64,000 nt of DNA from Pseudonocardia ammonioxydans (lineage in GTDB: Bacteria; Actinomycetota; Actinomycetes; Mycobacteriales; Pseudonocardiaceae). Under the pieces are notes generated by a model. It did no database searches. It saw nothing but the letters and a program-made list of their open reading frames with translations, and had not been told where the DNA came from. The DNA is taken from NCBI RefSeq assembly GCF_900115005.1, contig NZ_FOUY01000028.1:24669-88668 (forward strand). Direction: 5' to 3'. Below are positions 50,331 through 59,331 of this stretch, one piece after another. Every line of letters begins with the position of its first letter. Within the stretch, counting starts at the first letter, position 1. A program made the position numbers and the translations under genes.

Positions 50331-52675
50331 AAGGCCGTCAGGAACCGGTCGCGGAAATCCTCCATCGGCCACACCGGGGCGTCCGGCGGGGGCCGCAGCC
50401 CGGGCGTCCACCCCCAGGCGGCGACCCGGTCGAGCACCGCGCGGTCCCGGGTGACGATCGAGATCGGGACGTCGCGGCCGGCATCCGGGCCGGTCACCGC
50501 CGTGACCGGCTGGTGGTCCCCGAGCAGCACGACGACCAGATCATCGGGGTCGGCAGCGCCGGCGCCGGAGCGCTCGACCCAGCCGAGCAGGCTCCGCAGG
50601 GAGTACGCGAGCGAGCCCAGGTAGTCCGCGCGGATTCCGGCGGTGTCCCCCGAGAAAATCGACTCGAAGGCCCGCTGCCCGCGGGCGTGGGGCGCGTAGA
50701 CCGAGCCGTCGCCCAGCTGCGCCCACGGCAGCAGCGGCGGCACCGGCGTCCACGGCGCGTGGCTGGAGGTCAGCGCGATCTCGGCCAGCAGCGGGCCCCG
50801 GCCGGGGCGGTCGTACTCGAGCCGGGAGAAGGCCGCGAGCGCGTACTGGTCGGGCATCGGCGACCAGCTGAACGGCGGCCCCGCGTAGTCCAGGCCGTCG
50901 CGGGCGTGCACCCGCTGGTGGCCGTAGAACGACGCCTCCGGCCAGGCCCGGGTCGTGCCCGGCATGACCGCGGTCGTCTCCCAGCCGGCGTCGCGGAAGG
51001 CGCGGGTCAGGGTGAGCCGGTCGGAGGCGGTGAGCCGGTCGTGCCGGCCCTGGTCGTCGATCCGCAGCCCGGAGAACAGCGTGGCGTGGGCCAGCCAGCT
51101 CCCGCCGCCGCTGATCGGCGCGGTGAGGAACCCCGACCGCGACGCGAACCCGGCGGCGCCCAGCGCACGGTCCCCGGCGGCGAGCACGGGTGCGATCCGC
51201 GGGGCCATGGCCGGGTCCTCGACGGCCGAGCGCCCGTAGCTCTCCACCACCGCGAACACCACGTCCTTGCCCCGCAGCGCGGTGAGCAGCCCGTCGGCGG
51301 GCACGCCCGCGAAGGCGTCCTGCGCGGCCTCGGCGGCGAACGCCCGGTCGTCACGGATCGCGGCGGGCACCGTCGCGATCCGGTCGCGCACCTGGGCGAC
51401 GCCGTCGGCGGCGGCGAGCGGCACGCCCGGCACCGGCGGGATACCCGCCCCGGCCCAGATCACCAGCCACGCCGCGGCGAGCACGGCCGCCCCCGGCAGG
51501 GTCACCGCGCGGTGCCGGGCGGCGAGGCCACCGAGCCGCGCCACCGCCCAGGCCGTCGCCACCAGCAGCCCGGCGACGGCGGCCACGGCACCGATCGTGG
51601 CGGCGACCGCCCCCGCCGCCCCGGCCGCGCCCTGCACGAACTCCCGGGCGTTGCCCAGCAGCACCCGGTCCGACACCGGGTCGAAGGGGCGGTCCAGGAA
51701 CGTCCGGAACCCGAGGTCGAGCAGCTTCAGCACGCCGACCAGGGCGAGCACGACACCCGCGAGGACCGCGACGACCCGGCGGGGCCGGGCGGGGAGCACC
51801 GCGAGCACCGCGGCACCGACCACGGCCTCGATCGGCAGCCGGACGAACGCCGACGGCTCCAGTGCGAGCGGATCGGTCGGCAGCACGAGTATCCCGCCGA
51901 CCAGGACGACCGCGGCCACGGTGAGCAGGCCCGCCGCGGCGGCCCGCCGGCGGAACGGGTGCTCGCCGGCGACCCGCCACCGGTGGGCCACCGACGTGCC
52001 GAACGACCACAGCAGCGCGGCCAGGGCCAGCGCCAGTGCCGCGCGCTCCACCAGGCCGGGAAGCACCCGGGCGGCCGCGACGACGAGCACGACCCCCTGC
52101 ACCGCCGCGACGACCTTGGCCGAGCGTCGGACCGGCAGGTCGCCGTCCAGCCACGGCAGCACCCGGCCCGCGGCCGCGTAGGCGTAGCGCATCAGGCCCA
52201 GCGCGACCACCCACCCGGCACCCGAGACGAGCGCGACGTGCACCGACAGCACCAGCAGCAGCAGCGCGTCGGTCTCCATGTCGAACCGCGCGCCCAGCGC
52301 GGTCGCGGTACCGGTGCGGCGGGCGACGGGCCCGTCCACCACGTCGAGGACGAGCGCGACCGACGCCAGCACGACCAGCGCGACCCGGCCCGCGCCGTCC
52401 AACCCGGTGAGCGTGGCGACGCCGACCACCAGCACCCCGCGGGCCAGCGTCACCGACCCGGCGGGACCGAGGGTCCGGGATCCGGCCGTGCGGGCGGCCC
52501 GCACCAGGACCGCGGCCCCCGCCACCGCGAGCACCACGCCGGCGGTGCCGCGGACGACCCCGACCCCGACCCATTGGGCCGGACCCGCGAGCACGACGGC
52601 CAGCAGCACCGCACCCGCCGTCAGCTGCCGGGCGAGCGACGGGGCGACCACGGCGGCCGGGATCCGGGGGGACAC
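50321..52675 (-). CDS. CDP-alcohol phosphatidyltransferase-sulfatase fusion
   Basis: 784-aa membrane enzyme with two catalytic parts. Residues about 70-260 are a CDP-alcohol phosphatidyltransferase: the motif D-x2-D-G-x2-A-R-x8-G-x3-D-x3-D is complete (Asp111, Asp114, Asp132, Asp136). Further helices follow, then a sulfatase/phosphoethanolamine-transferase-like domain from about 440 on (VVFAVVESYGRSAVEDPAM; LTSSHAPWTP; LLGDHQPVTA). The probable nucleophile is the Ser in VESYGRSA. Such a fusion could build a phospholipid head group and then modify it outside. GTG 52675 is the start; FkbM gene lies 48 bp upstream. Confidence 0.85.
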   Translation of the reverse strand: MSPRIPAAVVAPSLARQLTAGAVLLAVVLAGPAQWVGVGVVRGTAGVVLAVAGAAVLVRAARTAGSRTLGPAGSVTLARGVLVVGVATLTGLDGAGRVALVVLASVALVLDVVDGPVARRTGTATALGARFDMETDALLLLVLSVHVALVSGAGWVVALGLMRYAYAAAGRVLPWLDGDLPVRRSAKVVAAVQGVVLVVAAARVLPGLVERAALALALAALLWSFGTSVAHRWRVAGEHPFRRRAAAAGLLTVAAVVLVGGILVLPTDPLALEPSAFVRLPIEAVVGAAVLAVLPARPRRVVAVLAGVVLALVGVLKLLDLGFRTFLDRPFDPVSDRVLLGNAREFVQGAAGAAGAVAATIGAVAAVAGLLVATAWAVARLGGLAARHRAVTLPGAAVLAAAWLVIWAGAGIPPVPGVPLAAADGVAQVRDRIATVPAAIRDDRAFAAEAAQDAFAGVPADGLLTALRGKDVVFAVVESYGRSAVEDPAMAPRIAPVLAAGDRALGAAGFASRSGFLTAPISGGGSWLAHATLFSGLRIDDQGRHDRLTASDRLTLTRAFRDAGWETTAVMPGTTRAWPEASFYGHQRVHARDGLDYAGPPFSWSPMPDQYALAAFSRLEYDRPGRGPLLAEIALTSSHAPWTPVPPLLPWAQLGDGSVYAPHARGQRAFESIFSGDTAGIRADYLGSLAYSLRSLLGWVERSGAGAADPDDLVVVLLGDHQPVTAVTGPDAGRDVPISIVTRDRAVLDRVAAWGWTPGLRPPPDAPVWPMEDFRDRFLTAFGR

Positions 52676-52723
52676 CGCGCCCAGGGTGCCCGAGCCCCGC
52701 CCCCGGCGGGGCGGTGCGCCGGC

Positions 52724-53476
52724 TCAGGGAGCCGGGCGGGCGTAGACGTCCCCGGAGCGGGCCAGCGGGCGTCGCCGGTCGAGCAGCGACGCGAGCTCGC
52801 CGGCGTCGAGCCACCGGTCACCGGTCGCGGCGGGGTCCCACCGCATCGTCTCGACCGGTGAGTAGCGGTACACGTGCGTGCCGAGCGCCTCCACCCGGGC
52901 GAGCGCGGCGAGCGCGGCGTCGTGCGCCGCGGGCAGGTACTCGAACGACAGCGCCGGGAGCGGCCGGGATAGGCCGGCGAGGACGTCGGCCTCGAACCCC
53001 TCGACGTCGATCTTGCAGAAGGCCGGGACACCGTGTGCGGCGACGAGGTCGTCGAGGGTGCGCACCTCGACCGGCACCGTGTCCTCCCAGCGGACCCGGG
53101 CGAAGCCGGCGTCGTCGGCGACGGTGCGCCGCCAGTCCTCGGACATCGTCGACACCGTCGGGGTGGCCCGCGAGATCCCGAGCCGGGCGGTGCCGGGCCG
53201 CGCGCCGAGCGCGGCGGGCACGACGGTCACACCGTCGTCGCGGGCACTGAACAGCCGGAGCAGCCGCACGAAGTCCGGCTGCGGTTCGACGGCGACGACC
53301 CGCACCCCGAGCGCACGCCAGGCCCGCACCCGGTTCCCGGCGTGCGCACCGACGTCGAAGGCGAGATCGCCCGGCCCCAGGAAGGCCGAGTAGAACGCGC
53401 GCATGCGCCGCTGCCGCCCCGGTACGCCGTGATAGATCGCGAGCGACCGGGCGATGCCGAAGGCCCGGGTCAGCAC
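52724..53476 (-). CDS. FkbM family methyltransferase
   Basis: 250-aa SAM-dependent methyltransferase of the FkbM type, which O-methylates sugars, polyketides or lipids. The SAM loop is LAFDVGAHAGNRVRAW, followed by VVAVEPQPDF and the CKIDVEGFEADVLAGL motif diagnostic of FkbM. GTG 53476 lies 7 nt after TACCCT without a ribosome-binding site, so it is probably leaderless. It precedes the phosphatidyltransferase-sulfatase gene on the same strand and may methylate its product. Confidence 0.9.
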   Translation of the reverse strand: MLTRAFGIARSLAIYHGVPGRQRRMRAFYSAFLGPGDLAFDVGAHAGNRVRAWRALGVRVVAVEPQPDFVRLLRLFSARDDGVTVVPAALGARPGTARLGISRATPTVSTMSEDWRRTVADDAGFARVRWEDTVPVEVRTLDDLVAAHGVPAFCKIDVEGFEADVLAGLSRPLPALSFEYLPAAHDAALAALARVEALGTHVYRYSPVETMRWDPAATGDRWLDAGELASLLDRRRPLARSGDVYARPAP

Positions 53477-53539
53477 CCGGCCGAGGGTAGCGGGCGCTCC
53501 CGGTTTGCGCCCGTGCCCGACCGCGGGTCGGATGGGACC

Positions 53540-54391
53540 ATGTCGGCGCACCGCCGGTTGACCGTGATGACGTTCAACATCCGTGGCTTCTCCCGCCGTC
53601 GCGACGGGGCCAACAGCTGGGAACACCGGGCCGCGCTCAACGCCGGCACGATCCGGCGGCACGCGCCGGACGTACTCGGCGTGCAGGAACTGCGTACCGA
53701 GAGCCTCGCGACCTACCGGCGGGAGCTACCGGGGTACGCCTGCCTCCTCGGCCCCGCCGCGGGCAACGGCGCCCCGGGCGAGTTCAATGCGATCCTCTAC
53801 GACCCGGCCCGGCTCGAGCTGCTCGGCACGGGTGGATTCTGGCTCAGCGAGACGCCGGACCGGCGCTCGGCGTCCTGGCGCACCCGGGTCGTGCGGGCCG
53901 CGAACTGGGCCCGGTTCCGCACGCCGCAGGGGCTGTCGTTCCTGCACCTCAACACCCATCTCGACCATCTCAGCGGGCTCGCCCGGGTGCGGGGCGGCGA
54001 GCTGGTCCTGCGCCGGGTCGCGGCGCTGCGGGCGGACGGCGACCTGCCGGTCGTGGTGACCGGGGACTTCAACTGCCGGCCCGGCTCCGTCCCGTACCGG
54101 CTCTTCGCCGACGACGGCTTCCAGGACACCGCCGTCGCGGCGGGAAGCGGCCGCGACACCGGGCCGGGCACCTTCCACGCCTTCCACGGCGCCCGGCGCG
54201 TCCTGCTCGACACCGTGGACGGCGTGCGCCGCGCCCGGGCCCCGCGCCGGCTCGACTGGATCCTGCTCGCCGGTGGCCGGGCCCGGCTGCGGGCCGTGGG
54301 CCACACCGTGCTGCGCGACCGCGACCCGGCCACCGGCACCTACCCCAGCGACCACTACCCGGTGCTCGCCGCGCTGACCGCCGGCGGCTGA
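53540..54391 (+). CDS. Endonuclease/exonuclease/phosphatase family protein
   Basis: 283-aa metal-dependent hydrolase of the EEP superfamily. It has TFNIRG at the start, the Glu metal ligand in LGVQELR, HLNTHLDH, TGDFNCRPGS and the final SDHYPVLA, so the active site is complete. No signal peptide is visible. EEP members cleave DNA, lipids such as sphingomyelin, or inositol phosphates; the substrate is not clear from sequence. ATG 53540. It is divergent from the FkbM gene (63 bp apart) and only 4 bp from the convergent oxidoreductase. Confidence 0.87.
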   Translation: MSAHRRLTVMTFNIRGFSRRRDGANSWEHRAALNAGTIRRHAPDVLGVQELRTESLATYRRELPGYACLLGPAAGNGAPGEFNAILYDPARLELLGTGGFWLSETPDRRSASWRTRVVRAANWARFRTPQGLSFLHLNTHLDHLSGLARVRGGELVLRRVAALRADGDLPVVVTGDFNCRPGSVPYRLFADDGFQDTAVAAGSGRDTGPGTFHAFHGARRVLLDTVDGVRRARAPRRLDWILLAGGRARLRAVGHTVLRDRDPATGTYPSDHYPVLAALTAGG

Positions 54392-54395
54392 GCGG

Positions 54396-55787
54396 TCATC
54401 GCTCCTCGGCGGCCGCCCGTTCATGCACCGGCGGCGGGTCGGCGGGCGGGAACCCGAGCGGGCTCTGCGGCACCTCGGGTGAGGACGTGTCGAGCGGGAC
54501 CGCGTCGGAGCGGACCACGCCGAGCTGGGACGTCTGCCGCGGCAGCACCGCGTCGAGCAGCCAGTCCACGGCGGTGCGCACCCGGTTCCCGGGCATCGAC
54601 ATCAGGTGGTAGCCGCGGGCGAGGGCCTTGGCGGGCCGTCCGCTCAGCGGGATGTGCAGCGGGTTCGCCGCCGCCTGGGTGCCGCCGAGGTCCACCACGA
54701 AGCCGAGGTCGCGGTGGCGGTAGCGGCGCATCCGCCGCCCCGCCAGCGACGCCGCGACGTTGCGTGCCGCGAGCCTGCCCTGCCGCACCGCGTGCTGGGC
54801 CGTCATCGCGGTGAGCTGCCCCGGACGTCCCGGGTCGGGCACCGCGGCGGCGTCACCGCAGACGAACACCTCGGGATGCCCGGGGGCCCGCAGGTCCGGG
54901 CCGACCACGACGCGGCCCTTCTCGAGCTCGAGTCCGAGGCTCGCCAGCAGCGGATCGGCCCGCACCCCGACGCACCACAGCAGGGTGCGGGTCGGCACGT
55001 GCTCGCCGGTGTCGAGGCGGACGCCGGTCGCGGTCGCCTCCTCCACCGTGGTGCCGGTGCGCACGTCGATCCCCCGCTCGCGCAGCACCCGGTCCGCGGT
55101 GTCGGCGAGGTGCTGGTCGAGCCCGGACAGGATCCGGCTGCGGTTGACCAGCACCCACCGGGTGGAGCGTTCGGGCATCCCGCGGCTGCGGGCCAGCAGG
55201 TCGGTGAACAGCTGTCCCTGCGCGGCGAGCTCGGTGCCGGTGTAGCCGGCGCCGACCACGACGAAGGTGCGGCGCGCCTCCTGCTCCGCCGGATCGTCGG
55301 TGGCCGCGGCCAGGTCGATCTGCCGGATCAGGTGGTCGCGCAGGTACAGCGCCTCCGGTATGCCGCGGAACCCGTGCGCGTGGTCGGAGACACCCGGGAC
55401 CGGCTGGAGCATGTGGACGCTGCCGGCCGCGAGGACCAGGCGGTCGTAGGCGATGGCCTGGCGGCCGCCCTCCGGGTCGACCCACCACACGGTCCGGCCG
55501 GCGAGGTCGATCTCGTCGACCTCGCCCGGCATCGTGCGCACCTGCGCGGGCAGCGCGTCGGCGAGCGAGATCGAGATCCGCCGGGGTTCGAGGATCCCGG
55601 CGGCCACCTCCGGCAGCAGCGGCAGGTAGAGGAAGTAGTTGGTCGGGCTGACCAGCACGATCTCGGCGGCGTCGCCCATCGTGCGGGCCAGTGCGCGGGT
55701 GGCGTGGTAGCCGGCGAAACCCCCGCCGACGACGACCACCCGGGGACGGCGCTGCGACGCGTCGTGCGCCCGATCATCCTTCGGCAT
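54396..55787 (-). CDS. NAD(P)/FAD-dependent oxidoreductase, NDH-2-like
   Basis: 463-aa flavoprotein of the type II NADH dehydrogenase family, which passes electrons from NADH to quinone without pumping protons. FAD loop: VVVVGGGFAGYHATRAL; NAD loop: FVVVGAGYTGTELAAQG; C-terminal VFVCGDAAAV and a membrane-binding helix (VRTAVDWLLDAVLP). A CxxC near the NAD site is absent. ATG 55787 is the first residue of the conserved region. No operon partner. The 463-aa length is slightly longer than bacterial Ndh because of a Pro-rich tail. Confidence 0.87.
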   Translation of the reverse strand: MPKDDRAHDASQRRPRVVVVGGGFAGYHATRALARTMGDAAEIVLVSPTNYFLYLPLLPEVAAGILEPRRISISLADALPAQVRTMPGEVDEIDLAGRTVWWVDPEGGRQAIAYDRLVLAAGSVHMLQPVPGVSDHAHGFRGIPEALYLRDHLIRQIDLAAATDDPAEQEARRTFVVVGAGYTGTELAAQGQLFTDLLARSRGMPERSTRWVLVNRSRILSGLDQHLADTADRVLRERGIDVRTGTTVEEATATGVRLDTGEHVPTRTLLWCVGVRADPLLASLGLELEKGRVVVGPDLRAPGHPEVFVCGDAAAVPDPGRPGQLTAMTAQHAVRQGRLAARNVAASLAGRRMRRYRHRDLGFVVDLGGTQAAANPLHIPLSGRPAKALARGYHLMSMPGNRVRTAVDWLLDAVLPRQTSQLGVVRSDAVPLDTSSPEVPQSPLGFPPADPPPVHERAAAEER

Positions 55788-55839
55788 GCCCCGGGCCTGC
55801 CCGCAGGACCCGCCGGCGAAACGCCCGGGCGCGGGCACG

Positions 55840-58257
55840 TCAGTAGGTGCGGCGCAGCCGCATGCCCAGCGGACGGCCGTCGGGGTCGAGGAACGACCGG
55901 TACACGGGCGCGGTGAACCACCGGTGCCTGCGGGGCAGCCCGGTCTGCCGGCGGGTGTGCGGCCGCAGGCGGCCGGGCGGGCGTGGCCCGCGACAGCCGC
56001 CGGCATGCCAGGCCTCCAGCGCCGCGGCGCTCTCGCGCACCGTGGCCGCGGCGCGGTCGGGATCGAGCAGGTCGGCGTCGTGGTGACAGTCGGCCCCGTG
56101 GCAGTCGGCCCCGTGGCAGTCGGCCCCGTCACAGTCGGCCCCGTGGTAGTCGGCCCCGGAGTCACTGCGGCCGAGCTCGAGGTGTTCGCGCATCAGCTCC
56201 AGGCGCAGGTCCCGGGCGAAGCGGCGCGCACCGTCCCCGTGACCGGCCGGATCGGCCGGTGCCCGCGGGTCACGTTCGGTGTCGACGACGGCGGCGGCCA
56301 GCTCGGTGTCGTAGGTCCACGACCGCATGTTGAAGTTGTCGCTGCCGACCGCCGCCCAGACGTCGTCGACGATGCAGAGCTTGGCGTGGACGTAGACCGG
56401 CGCGTTCCGCCGGTTCTCCACGTCGAGGACCTGCACCCGGTCCCCGCCGGCCTGCTGCACTATGGCCAGCGCCTCGGCGTGGCCGAGACCGGCGGTGTCG
56501 AGGTAGGCCCGCGACGTCACGTCCGGCATCCGCGGGACCACTGCGATCAGGTGCAGCCGGGGGCTGCGGCGCAGCGCGGCGGCGAAGACCCGGGCGACAT
56601 CGACCGACCACATGTACTGGTCCTCGACGTAGACGATCCGCTCGGCCCGGCCGAGGGCCTTGCTGTAGCCGCGGGCGATGCTGCGCTCCCCGCGCGGCGC
56701 CGACGGGTGGCGGGGCCACCGGTTCGGGTAGGTGCACAGCAGCTGCACCGCACAACCGCCGGTGGCCGGCGGGTCCGCTGCCGCGCCGGGGAACCGGGTG
56801 TCGGCCCGGTGGCGGGCGGTGCCCAGCGCGGACACCGGGTGCCAGGGCATCCCGGACAGCGGCGACGGGTCCTCCCACCGCTCCCGGAGCACCTGTTCCA
56901 CGTCCCGCACCGCCGGTCCGCGCAGCTCCAGCTGGACGTCGTGCACCGCCGGGTGCGGCCCGTACTCCGAGCCGGACCTCTCGGCCTGCGGGTCACCGGT
57001 GTGGCGGGCGTCGTCGCGGCTGCCGAGATCGACGTCGATGCCGCCGACGAACGCGACGTCGTCCTCCGGACGGTCCCGGTGCCGGACGGCGACGAGCTTC
57101 TGGTGGTGGCTGCCGAGCACCCGGACCCGCTGGTCGAGCAGGACGGCACCGCCGGCGTCGGCGACCGCGTCGGCCACCCTGCGGTTCTCGCGGGCGTGGT
57201 AGCCGAGCAGGCCGCTGTGTGAGCGCCAGAGCAGCCCGCGCACCCGCACGTCCCGCCGCGCGGCCCCGCAGAGCGCCTCGGCGACCGTGGGGCCGTGCTC
57301 GGCGAGACGCTGCCCGGCATCGGCCCGCCAGCCCGCGAACAGCACCGCGTCACCGGCCCCGGTGGCCGCGACCGTCCCGGCGAGCCGGGGCAGGTAGCGA
57401 TCTCCGTGCACCAGGGCGCCGACGGTGTTGCCCTCGGTCCAGGCCCGCAACCGGGTCACGTCGTTGCCCCGTTCCTCCCCGGTGAGGAACCAGTCCGACA
57501 GCCCGTTGCGCCGCGGCTCGGCACCGAGGCCGGTGCGCAGCCGAGGCAGCAGCTCCTCACCGTTCGGAGCCGCGATCACCGGCGCCCCCGCGACGGTCCC
57601 GGGCAACGACGTCACGCCGGTCTCCGGTGGGTCCACATCGAGCACCTGCCGCACCGCGATCGCCGCGACCCGGCCCGGGTGGCGCTCGGCGAACTCGCCG
57701 TACACGGCCGGGTCGTGGCCGGCGTCGTCGCCGACGAGGACCCACCGCACCGACGGCATCCGCTGCGCGAGCCGCTCGAGCGCGACCCGCTTGTTCGCCG
57801 CGCCGCCGCCGACCAGCCACCGCAGCACCGGCGTGCGGCCGACGACGAGCGCGGTGCCGGGCGGGTAGCCGTCCCGCCGCAGCAGCCCGGTGACCAGCCG
57901 GGAAAGACCGGACGGGAGGGCGGTCAGGTAGAACACCGGTGTGCCGGGACGGTCGTCCACCAGGCTGTGCACGACCTGCGGCATCCCCTGTACCGAGCGG
58001 AGGTCGTGCGTGCTGTGCCGCAGCAGGGCGCGCAGCCGGCGCAGCTGGCGGCGCGGGGTGGCGAGGCGGAGCACCCCGTCGATGTCGAACACCACGCCGT
58101 CGAACACCGCGCCACCGAACATCAGGCCGCCGAACCCCACGTCCTCGGATTGCACGCCGCCGGGAGCTGTGCCGCCGGAATCCCCGGCCCGGGATGCGTC
58201 GCTCGTCACCCGGGGAGCGTGCCCGTCCCCCGGCCCGGCAAACGGTCGGCCGGTCAC
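55840..58257 (-). CDS. App1-like phosphatase-phospholipase D fusion
   Basis: 805-aa cytoplasmic fusion. The first 230 residues resemble App1/DUF2183-type phosphatidate phosphatases (FDIDGVLRLATPRRQL at 57-72, FYLTALPSGLSRL, VLVGDDAGHDPAVY). The rest is a phospholipase D with both HKD motifs: H385-K387-D395 in SHHQKLVAVRHRD and H624-K626-D631 in VYVHAKLCIVDD. It would cleave a phospholipid and dephosphorylate the resulting phosphatidate. Near the C-terminus is a five-residue repeat (HGADC). The GTG 58257 start is the longest; GTG 58209 is as likely. Neither has a clear ribosome-binding site. Confidence 0.83.
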   Translation of the reverse strand: MTGRPFAGPGDGHAPRVTSDASRAGDSGGTAPGGVQSEDVGFGGLMFGGAVFDGVVFDIDGVLRLATPRRQLRRLRALLRHSTHDLRSVQGMPQVVHSLVDDRPGTPVFYLTALPSGLSRLVTGLLRRDGYPPGTALVVGRTPVLRWLVGGGAANKRVALERLAQRMPSVRWVLVGDDAGHDPAVYGEFAERHPGRVAAIAVRQVLDVDPPETGVTSLPGTVAGAPVIAAPNGEELLPRLRTGLGAEPRRNGLSDWFLTGEERGNDVTRLRAWTEGNTVGALVHGDRYLPRLAGTVAATGAGDAVLFAGWRADAGQRLAEHGPTVAEALCGAARRDVRVRGLLWRSHSGLLGYHARENRRVADAVADAGGAVLLDQRVRVLGSHHQKLVAVRHRDRPEDDVAFVGGIDVDLGSRDDARHTGDPQAERSGSEYGPHPAVHDVQLELRGPAVRDVEQVLRERWEDPSPLSGMPWHPVSALGTARHRADTRFPGAAADPPATGGCAVQLLCTYPNRWPRHPSAPRGERSIARGYSKALGRAERIVYVEDQYMWSVDVARVFAAALRRSPRLHLIAVVPRMPDVTSRAYLDTAGLGHAEALAIVQQAGGDRVQVLDVENRRNAPVYVHAKLCIVDDVWAAVGSDNFNMRSWTYDTELAAAVVDTERDPRAPADPAGHGDGARRFARDLRLELMREHLELGRSDSGADYHGADCDGADCHGADCHGADCHHDADLLDPDRAAATVRESAAALEAWHAGGCRGPRPPGRLRPHTRRQTGLPRRHRWFTAPVYRSFLDPDGRPLGMRLRRTY
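56080..56160 (-). repeat. 15-bp tandem repeat encoding HGADC units
   Basis: Five nearly identical copies of CAGTCGGCCCCGTGG, read on the minus strand as GADxHGADC units rich in Cys, His and Asp. It keeps the frame of the phosphatase-phospholipase gene. Confidence 0.85.
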
Positions 58258-58375
58258 GAGGGCCGATCTGCGGAACGCAGCGGGAACACGCGGTGGACCT
58301 CGTCCGACACGCGATGGGAAGCGCAGCTATCCTGCGGCATTGTCGAGGTGTCCTAGTTAGAAGGAGAACCGGCCG

Positions 58376-58870
58376 GTGGCCGACGAGAACGTGGGTGCAA
58401 CACCCCAATCGATTCAGGGCGAACAGCAGACCGAGTCCGGCTGGACCCGGGCCTCCGATGAGGATGTCGACCTGTATGTCGACCGGGTCACCGACGAGGT
58501 ATTGGCCTGTCGGGAACGCGGGCGGCACCTGTTCCCGACCATCCGTCAGACCGGGATCCACTTCACCGGTGTGGACGACGACGGGTTGCTGCTGCGGCGG
58601 CTGACCTGCACGTGTTGTGAGCTCGCCGTGAAGGTCGAGAAGTGGGAGGGCTTCCGTGGTGCCGGTCGTCGTACCCGGTTCCGGCGGGTCGCCTCGCACC
58701 TGGAGTACCGCACCGGGCCGGATGGTCAGACCTACCTGGCGCCCTCCGGCCGCGGGCACATGACCCCCCGCCAGATCGGTGACTCGGTCGCGTCCAAGGC
58801 GCTGTCCGGTCAGACGCTCACCGCCCTGCGCAAGGCCGCCACCCGCGCGAGCAAGGACGAGAAGGGCTGA
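58376..58870 (+). CDS. Hypothetical protein paired with an Lsr2-like protein
   Basis: 164-aa protein, no family recognised. The middle holds a compact Cys cluster in RRLTCTCCELAVKVEKW and the C-terminus is basic and helical (GDSVASKALSGQTLTALRKAATRASKDEKG). GTG 58376 follows AAGGAG with normal spacing. It lies 3 bp before the Lsr2-like gene, so the two are almost certainly co-transcribed. The role may be linked to nucleoid binding or DNA silencing. Base composition is slightly lower in GC than most neighbours at its start (58330-58400). Confidence 0.7.
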   Translation: MADENVGATPQSIQGEQQTESGWTRASDEDVDLYVDRVTDEVLACRERGRHLFPTIRQTGIHFTGVDDDGLLLRRLTCTCCELAVKVEKWEGFRGAGRRTRFRRVASHLEYRTGPDGQTYLAPSGRGHMTPRQIGDSVASKALSGQTLTALRKAATRASKDEKG

Positions 58871-58873
58871 TCG

Positions 58874-59293
58874 ATGGGCATCCGCCAGATCCGGTACTGC
58901 GACATCACCGGAACCGAGAACGACGTCGAATCCCACGAGATCCACATCGATCAGATGCGGATCGCGATCGACCTCGCCGGCAGCGAGTACCGCCGGCTGA
59001 TCGCGGCCCTGCAGCCGTTCATCGACGCCGGGCGGGTGGAGGCCTCGGTCCCCGCCGCCGGTTCGCTCCCGGGCGGGACGTCGGCGTCGGGGAACCGGCC
59101 ACGCCGCCGGCCGTCGACGAGCACCGGGCTGACCGCGGCCGAACGGGACCAGCTGCGCCAGTGGGCCGAGGCCCGGGGCTTCCCCGTCCCGGTCAACAAC
59201 CGGTTCAAGCAGTCCCTGATCGACCAGTGGCGGGCCGACACCAGCACCTCCGGCCCGAGCAGCGAGGACGGGTCGGCGGACTCGGCGGACTGA
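58874..59293 (+). CDS. Lsr2-like nucleoid-associated protein
   Basis: 139-aa protein. The N-terminal half reads as an Lsr2 dimerisation domain (HEIHIDQMRIAIDLAGSEYRRLIAALQPFIDAG); the C-terminal half has an Lsr2-type helical DNA-binding segment (RDQLRQWAEARGFPVPVNNRFKQSLIDQW). Mycobacterial Lsr2 silences AT-rich foreign genes through an RGR AT-hook-like loop. Here the equivalent position reads VNNR, so minor-groove contacts may differ. The linker between is long and basic (RPRRRPSTSTG). Second gene of a two-gene unit. Divergent Lsr2 paralogue rather than the main copy, I think. Confidence 0.75.
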   Translation: MGIRQIRYCDITGTENDVESHEIHIDQMRIAIDLAGSEYRRLIAALQPFIDAGRVEASVPAAGSLPGGTSASGNRPRRRPSTSTGLTAAERDQLRQWAEARGFPVPVNNRFKQSLIDQWRADTSTSGPSSEDGSADSAD

Positions 59294-59331
59294 CGTCGCA
59301 CCCGTCCTGCGGCTCCCGCGGACGCGACGGT

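Noticed and set aside
50084..52861. 925-codon plus-strand frame over the phosphatidyltransferase-sulfatase gene
   Set aside because: Low-complexity Arg/Gln/Gly text without domains; the opposite frame has two complete catalytic domains.
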